NCBI GenBank assembly: GCA_016191245.1
Contig: JACPOY010000022.1
Span: forward strand, 19,039 to 83,038
Reading direction: 5' to 3'
DNA: 64,000 nucleotides
Origin: Gammaproteobacteria bacterium
Lineage (GTDB): Bacteria; Pseudomonadota; Gammaproteobacteria; Berkiellales; Berkiellaceae
The notes under the pieces are model-generated. The model did no database searches, had not been told where the DNA came from, and worked only from the letters and a program-made list of their open reading frames with translations. The position numbers and the translations under genes were made by a program. Position 1 is the first letter of the stretch; every line of letters begins with the position of its first letter. Shown piece after piece: positions 59,420 to 64,000 of the stretch.

Positions 59420-60700
59420 TTATTGATAGCTTTTCTTGAGGGGTGGGAGAACTTTCTCTCTTTCTATCTCTATGGCCACATCCTTGATCATTAATCCAAG
59501 AGAATACGCAAGTTCTAATTCTTTACGTTGCTCCACTCCACGTCGCTTTTCATCAAATTGAAGTTGCTTATTATTTAGCATTTCATGAGCCAAGGAGGGA
59601 TATTTTATACCAAGAGTGTAAAAGTCATTAGGCCCCATCTGTGCACCATATTTTTTTATTAATTCTTTAGCAATTTCAAAATGTTTTTCACAGAGTTTCC
59701 ACATAAATGACCAATTAAAATTTCCTATATCAAATATACTGCCCGGTCGTTCTTCCGCATGCTGTTCCCGCAATCTTTTTCGGAAATTTTCATTAGATAA
59801 AATCTTTTTTGCGATCTCAACATGCGTTCTACCAAGTTCTGCCAATTCTTGACCGCTAAATTCATTAATAATATCCATTTTTAATACCATTTGCGCAGTC
59901 TTAAAGCTTCTTCTCGCAAGTTGTGCTAATTCCCAAGGCGATAATTTTTTTAGCAGTTCAACTGAAGATATAATTTGAAACGCAATTTCTGAATGATGTC
60001 TACCAAGTATTACTAATTGACTGCCATTCAATGTATTAACTATTTCTTTTTTTGACATGATTTCATGTGCAAAATCAATATCCCACGCTGCAAGGGTTTC
60101 TAAAGGATACTTAGCACGTTTTTCAGGAGAAGCGCGTAATTCCCTAACCCAATCGTCGTGATAGGCTATATGATTGGATCTAATTTTTCCTACATTCCAC
60201 CCAGGGCCAATTCCTCCCATAAGATCCCGATTTTTATTGATTTCATTGGCGATCTCTAAATGAGTTTTCCCAAGAGCGACGATACAATCTGGTGGCAAAT
60301 ACTGACAATTTTTACGAAGCATTAACTTGCATGCAATGACTGGATGATAACTTGCGATATTGCACATATCTCTTAAAGAGAGTTTAGAAAATATTTGCTC
60401 GTCACTTAATGCATAGAGTGCACATTCAAGGCTTTGTTTACAGGATGCGATGATTTCCTTACTGGTTTTCTTAGGTAAATGTATGTTATTTGCAATAACA
60501 CCGCGCCAATGCTTACATACTAAAGGGAGTTTATTTTTACCATGGAATTGAATTGCTGGAACGTATGATAAAATCATAGCAATCAATTCAGATGGAAGAT
60601 GATGATATGTATAAGGGGATATCTCAAGTTTATTTTCTTGCCTTGGATTCTTTGCAATTTTCTTTAACTTTTTTCTAGGACCACGTTTCATATATATCAT
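59420..60700 (-). CDS. F-box protein with helical repeats, effector candidate
   Basis: A 426-residue protein. A basic N-terminus is followed by an F-box at about residues 33-72 (YHHLPSELIAMILSYVP, then LPLVCKHWRGVI), a eukaryotic domain that docks on Skp1 of ubiquitin ligases. Residues 90-400 hold repeats of about 25-35 residues with a core like LGRTHVEIAKKIL (also LGKTHLEIANEI, LGRHHSEIAFQI and LARRSFKTAQMVL), probably a helical scaffold. There is no signal peptide. In Legionella and relatives F-box proteins are type IV effectors; that role is inferred. Either of two ATGs (60700, 60691) may start it. Confidence 0.8.
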   Translation of the reverse strand: MIYMKRGPRKKLKKIAKNPRQENKLEISPYTYHHLPSELIAMILSYVPAIQFHGKNKLPLVCKHWRGVIANNIHLPKKTSKEIIASCKQSLECALYALSDEQIFSKLSLRDMCNIASYHPVIACKLMLRKNCQYLPPDCIVALGKTHLEIANEINKNRDLMGGIGPGWNVGKIRSNHIAYHDDWVRELRASPEKRAKYPLETLAAWDIDFAHEIMSKKEIVNTLNGSQLVILGRHHSEIAFQIISSVELLKKLSPWELAQLARRSFKTAQMVLKMDIINEFSGQELAELGRTHVEIAKKILSNENFRKRLREQHAEERPGSIFDIGNFNWSFMWKLCEKHFEIAKELIKKYGAQMGPNDFYTLGIKYPSLAHEMLNNKQLQFDEKRRGVEQRKELELAYSLGLMIKDVAIEIEREKVLPPLKKSYQ

Positions 60701-60882
60701 CTCATCTTTAGTTATAACGGCTTAGGTAGCATTCTAAATTAATAATTTTTTTCATAATAGGGGCTAAAACCCCCTATCTCGAGAGAATCAAGGTTGTTGT
60801 AGTGAAGAAGGCGCTTTTCTTGTGCAGTTAATTTTTCGTGATAAATTAACGAAGTAATTGCTGATCAGATGATGGAGACATA

Positions 60883-61030
60883 ATGGATACAATTGAATAA
60901 ACTATTAATCAAAATACAAAACCAGAAGATGATAAAGTATTGAGAGAAGGCATTGTTAATTTTAATAGATAACTTTTAAATGAAAAGGCTTCATATTTTA
61001 GCGTCTTCTCTAAAGATAATAGAGCAAAAT
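60883..61030 (+). pseudogene. Decayed GNAT gene related to the one at 41458
   Basis: The frame from ATG 60883 begins MDTIE, has a stop at codon 6, then reads NTKPEDDKVLREGIVNFN, another stop, and LNEKASYFSVFSKDN. It matches the 41458 gene (MDTIEYTLDKNPKPEDDKIL...) almost residue for residue for its first 48 codons and then stops matching. Confidence 0.85.
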
Positions 61031-61114
61031 GGGAAACTCCTTAAAACTAGATATATACGAACAATAAATAAACTCGAACCAAAGGAGCATAAAATACCAA
61101 TTACTGATTTAAGG

Positions 61115-61175
61115 AAATGAATTTAAATGGTGCTAAAAATACCAAAATCTACGTGCCACTTGCCATTATTAGTCC
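61115..61175 (+). pseudogene. Scrap of an integrase 5' end
   Basis: TTTAAATGGTGCTAAAAATACC and the following bases (to CTTGCCATTATT) match 49485-49533, the ribosome-binding region and first codons of the integrase, with several small indels. It lies about 90 bases after the decayed GNAT. The rest of 60701-61221 holds a hairpin near 60757-60779 (AGGGG/CCCCT) and nothing else recognised. Confidence 0.55.
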
Positions 61176-61221
61176 TCCCAAAAATAAAATTATTACATTT
61201 TGTGAGTATTCAATCATCTAT

Positions 61222-62874
61222 TTATATGGGTTTTAAATTCAAACCATTCTCAAGCGAGTGATCTTCTTCTGATGCTACAAGTGTTTCATCTTGGGTTAGT
61301 GCATTTTCTTCGTCGTTCATCACAGGTAGATGATGCGTTGCCTTTTTTCGACATCTTTTAATGCCACAACAAATTGCAGCACCTGATAGGAATAATCCAG
61401 CGGGGACAAATAGAAAAAGGACTTCCTTTTTTCCAAAAAATGGTTTGTCAAAATTTCGATAAGCCTCTAATACTGCTTGATAAAATTTTTCTTGATTTGC
61501 TAAATTCATACTCAACACATAAACATTTTTTTGCGCATCGCTGGCATTCTCATTGATCTGAGTTTGACCCACATCACCAATGGTAATTGCAACTTTAGTA
61601 ACATCATAAAGATGAGGAAAAATAAAATCAGCTGTTGCATGTAAATCATGCATAGGGTACGTACCGTTTGGAAAACAAGGAACATCAAGATATGGGACCA
61701 CATCGGTAACTCTAGCCATTTGTTTTGCAACTGGATTATTTGTTTCATATAGAGCTTTCACTTGAGCCTTTGTCCATAACAACCCGGGTTGCTGGGTAAT
61801 GTCTAATGGTGCAAGTAAAATGGGAATACCATATTTTTGACAGGTCGAAAATACTATTTGTGCCGCGGGTGTATCGAAATAAAAATTTGCTTCCGAATTC
61901 TTTTGATTATCCGGCACATTAAAAGGGGCATTACATCCTACTGTTGGGTTAATGCATCCGCCCATCATGGAAATGGCACTAATTTTTTTAGCAAAGGATC
62001 CTTCTGTTAATTCATGCGCTTTATCCAACCGTATTAGCTCAGTTAAAGTTTTAGCTAATTCTGTTAACGATGACGTAGAGACCAGTGTTAAGGGCTTATG
62101 AATGGATGCTGCAAAAATTGTATCGGCTGCAAATTGAAATCCTTGGATAGTTTGCATTTTTATATTTACTGCTGGCCACTCGCCAACATCTTCGAGCCCA
62201 TCATGACCATAAAAGTGAGTGGTATTTGTTCCTTTTTCCATTTCATTAATTGCAGTTTGATTGTTCTGAATTGCAAGTGGCGCTATGGCGCCTGGATAAA
62301 CAGGTATTGCTTGATTATTAGTAAGTTCTAATATTTTCAATGTATTTTCTTGGGTTTGCGTTAAAACCGCGTTCCCCGTACAAGGTACGATAGCAATTAA
62401 TTCAATTTTTTTGCTGTTAGTAATTACTTGTTTCGATTTTGCTGCTAAGACTTGAAGTAATGCTGCAGCATCATCTACGCCCATATCTTCTCCAAGATAG
62501 AGCAATCTAATGGTATCTTGAGGAAAGAGCGATTGATATACTTCAGACATTGGTTGGGTTGTATTAACTTGCCTGAAAGGTTGTTGTCGCTTTTGTGCTT
62601 TTTTATCGCGACTATACTCTGGAACATACACAGACTCTGGTTCATCTTTGACTGTTCCTAATAACTTTCCGATCAAGCGTCCTATGCCATAAGCAAAGTT
62701 TGTTGAACGACGATTCATCTCTTGGGCTATGGCTTGTGCTGGATCATCAGTTTCAATTGCTGAAGAGGCAATCACATTCTCAATAGCAGAAACTGCCACA
62801 TTATTAACTGCTGTTGTCGCTACAGCACTAGCAACAGCATTGCCAGCAAAAAATGAACCAAAAAATGTCAACAT
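61222..62874 (-). CDS. Nucleoside-hydrolase-like membrane-anchored protein
   Basis: A 550-residue protein. An Ala-rich, weakly hydrophobic N-terminus (about 1-40) is followed by a central domain (about 118-470) like inosine/uridine nucleoside hydrolases: GEDMGVDDAAALLQVL (metal Asp pair, first position changed from DTD to GED), YGHDGLEDVGEWP, SMMGGC and NFYFDTPAAQIVF. One membrane helix (about 485-507) precedes a Cys/Lys-rich tail. The altered first metal site may lower activity. The layout suggests an effector that inserts in membranes; this is inference. Confidence 0.7.
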   Translation of the reverse strand: MLTFFGSFFAGNAVASAVATTAVNNVAVSAIENVIASSAIETDDPAQAIAQEMNRRSTNFAYGIGRLIGKLLGTVKDEPESVYVPEYSRDKKAQKRQQPFRQVNTTQPMSEVYQSLFPQDTIRLLYLGEDMGVDDAAALLQVLAAKSKQVITNSKKIELIAIVPCTGNAVLTQTQENTLKILELTNNQAIPVYPGAIAPLAIQNNQTAINEMEKGTNTTHFYGHDGLEDVGEWPAVNIKMQTIQGFQFAADTIFAASIHKPLTLVSTSSLTELAKTLTELIRLDKAHELTEGSFAKKISAISMMGGCINPTVGCNAPFNVPDNQKNSEANFYFDTPAAQIVFSTCQKYGIPILLAPLDITQQPGLLWTKAQVKALYETNNPVAKQMARVTDVVPYLDVPCFPNGTYPMHDLHATADFIFPHLYDVTKVAITIGDVGQTQINENASDAQKNVYVLSMNLANQEKFYQAVLEAYRNFDKPFFGKKEVLFLFVPAGLFLSGAAICCGIKRCRKKATHHLPVMNDEENALTQDETLVASEEDHSLENGLNLKPI

Positions 62875-62983
62875 GGTTTTGCCTTAACCTATTTATCTTT
62901 CTAAGTATGGTTAATTCTACTTAAATTGAATTTGTAAAATAGGTGATAAATTCCCCTATTCCGATAAAAGGCGGGATAAGTAG

Positions 62984-63697
62984 TTAATTATTATTAAGAT
63001 AAACTTTCAGTCTATGTTGAATACAAATCATGTTGAGGGCTTTTTTTATTAATTCTGAGCGGTTATGACAATTTAGCTTGATTTTGACAGCATCTAAATA
63101 ATGTTCAACAGTTTTGGGTGAAAGTTGAGTATTTTTAGCGATTTCCTTTTTTGTCATCCCTATCGTTAAATAAAATAAACAATCTTCTTGTCGCTTGGTC
63201 AGTGGTGTGGCGTTGCTTGCTATTAAAGGGAGAAAATTATGAAAAGGATTTTTATCGCAAAATTGCTGAAAAGCTAACGTATCTATACCTGAACGCTCAC
63301 CATGGTACAAAACAATTGACATACCCATCATACCAGCAATCTTTTGGGAAGGCGTATATAATGGGGATTTATAGCTTATGGCTAATAGCAGTTTATCATT
63401 TTTAATAGTCGCCGCTTCAAAGAAAATTTTGGAATTTTCAAGTAGCATTGCTTCACTATCATTTTTTCTTAAAATGTGAGCATAACTAGACCATGATAAA
63501 TCAAAATCTGATTTCCCAATCATATCAAAACGATCTTGTAATCCGGAATGTATTGCTTGATAAGCATTGGCACTAAGATAAAAACCATTACAATCTTTAG
63601 AATATAAATGAACAGGTAAATTCTGAAAAGATTCGGTTTCTAAACGATGAAAATTTTCAGGATCTTTAATTTTAGAAAACTGCTCAAATATATTCAT
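62984..63697 (-). CDS. PAS-LuxR family transcriptional regulator
   Basis: A 237-residue protein: PAS-like sensor domain at about residues 20-130 (LPVHLYSKDCNGFYLSANAYQA; DMIGKSDFDLSW) and a LuxR-type HTH at about 165-225 (LTKRQEDCLFYLTIGMTKKEIAKNTQLSPKTVEHYLDAVKIKL). This type, with a PAS domain that reads D-DLPW-like, is common in Legionella and Coxiella relatives. No two-component receiver is present, so it probably senses a small ligand. The target is unknown. Confidence 0.88.
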   Translation of the reverse strand: MNIFEQFSKIKDPENFHRLETESFQNLPVHLYSKDCNGFYLSANAYQAIHSGLQDRFDMIGKSDFDLSWSSYAHILRKNDSEAMLLENSKIFFEAATIKNDKLLLAISYKSPLYTPSQKIAGMMGMSIVLYHGERSGIDTLAFQQFCDKNPFHNFLPLIASNATPLTKRQEDCLFYLTIGMTKKEIAKNTQLSPKTVEHYLDAVKIKLNCHNRSELIKKALNMICIQHRLKVYLNNN

Positions 63698-64000
63698 TAA
63701 ACTTCAGTCCAACTATTAAGTGCAATAACGCCAATATAATTTAATATTTTATCTCAATTCTAGATAGCTTTATGTCATATAAAATAATAATCACCCTACT
63801 TTATGTCTTCATTTCAATACCACATATCTGGTGGATAGTCTTTCTGCTTATCCTCAGATCATGAAGTATTTTTCAAGTGGAGATAATAGGATATTTTAAA
63901 GTTTTAATATTGAAGCCGTGATACTCATTGTTATCACGGTTATGAAAATTGAGAAGGTTGCTCTCTTTAACTCTGTATTTCCAGCACCGATCAATATATC
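63698..64000. other. Intergenic right end
   Basis: AT-rich sequence with a hairpin CCGTGATA/TATCACGG at 63916-63939 without a clear T run. No gene is supported before the window ends. Confidence 0.4.

Noticed and set aside
60757..60779. AGGGG/CCCCT hairpin as a terminator of the F-box gene region
   Set aside because: It lies upstream of that minus-strand gene and no T run follows on either strand.

Overview
The window is an AT-rich, plasmid-like segment from what looks like an intracellular, amoeba-associated gammaproteobacterium of the Legionellales type (Legionella, Berkiella or a relative). That placement is inferred. It rests on an F-box protein and other effector-like proteins, a PAS-LuxR regulator, a phasin/PhaB pair, and an F-type tra cluster combined with a Ti-type relaxase, the layout described for Rickettsiales amplified genetic elements (RAGEs) and for Legionella. 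No rRNA, tRNA or CRISPR was seen.

Layout. (1) 1-14.2 kb, minus strand: an almost complete F-type type IV secretion operon in the order pilin-like, TraL, E, K, B, V, C, W, U, TrbC, TraN, an unknown protein, TraF, H, G. TraG runs off the left edge and TraB is frameshifted. (2) 14.2-17.5 kb: HTH and repressor-like regulators and a LuxR-type ligand-binding protein without a DNA-binding domain. (3) 17.5-20.7 kb: MFS transporter, methyltransferase and secreted polysaccharide deacetylase. (4) 20.7-24.8 kb: the plasmid maintenance core. It holds an IncFII/R1-like RepA with a DnaA box downstream, a strong antisense-RNA candidate and leader peptide upstream, about 40 degenerate 11-12 bp repeats, ParA, a winged-helix partner, and inverted-repeat clusters. 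(5) 24.8-30.8 kb: an accessory block with a DUF234-type ATPase, GNATs, a GNAT-Nudix fusion, a C39-like protein, a VOC protein and an AraC regulator. (6) 30.8-36.2 kb: coupling protein and two small relaxosome genes, divergent from a MOBQ/TraA relaxase around an oriT-like site, as in the Ti tra region.

(7) 36.2-49.3 kb: a second accessory block that looks like a resistance and repair island. It has an EreA/ChaN-like protein, two APH-fold kinases, several GNATs, an ABC exporter behind a leader-peptide attenuator, Ada, a PEP-mutase-like enzyme, a hydrolase and a SEC-C protein; several members are broken. (8) 49.5 kb: tyrosine recombinase. (9) 50,782-55,576: a complete IS66-family element with matching 8-bp target duplications that carries two passenger genes, an esterase-like protein and a GNAT. 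(10) 55.6-64 kb: YdeI-like protein, phasin, MFS transporter, PhaB, F-box effector candidate, a scar with remnants of a GNAT and of the integrase, a nucleoside-hydrolase-like membrane protein and a PAS-LuxR regulator.

The genes fit a self-transmissible plasmid, or an integrated element derived from one, with R1-like replication control, ParA partition, F-type mating pore, Ti-type DNA processing and a large changing cargo of modifying enzymes and effector-like proteins. A palindrome shared by the promoters of the tra operon and the coupling-protein operon suggests joint control by one of the small HTH proteins.
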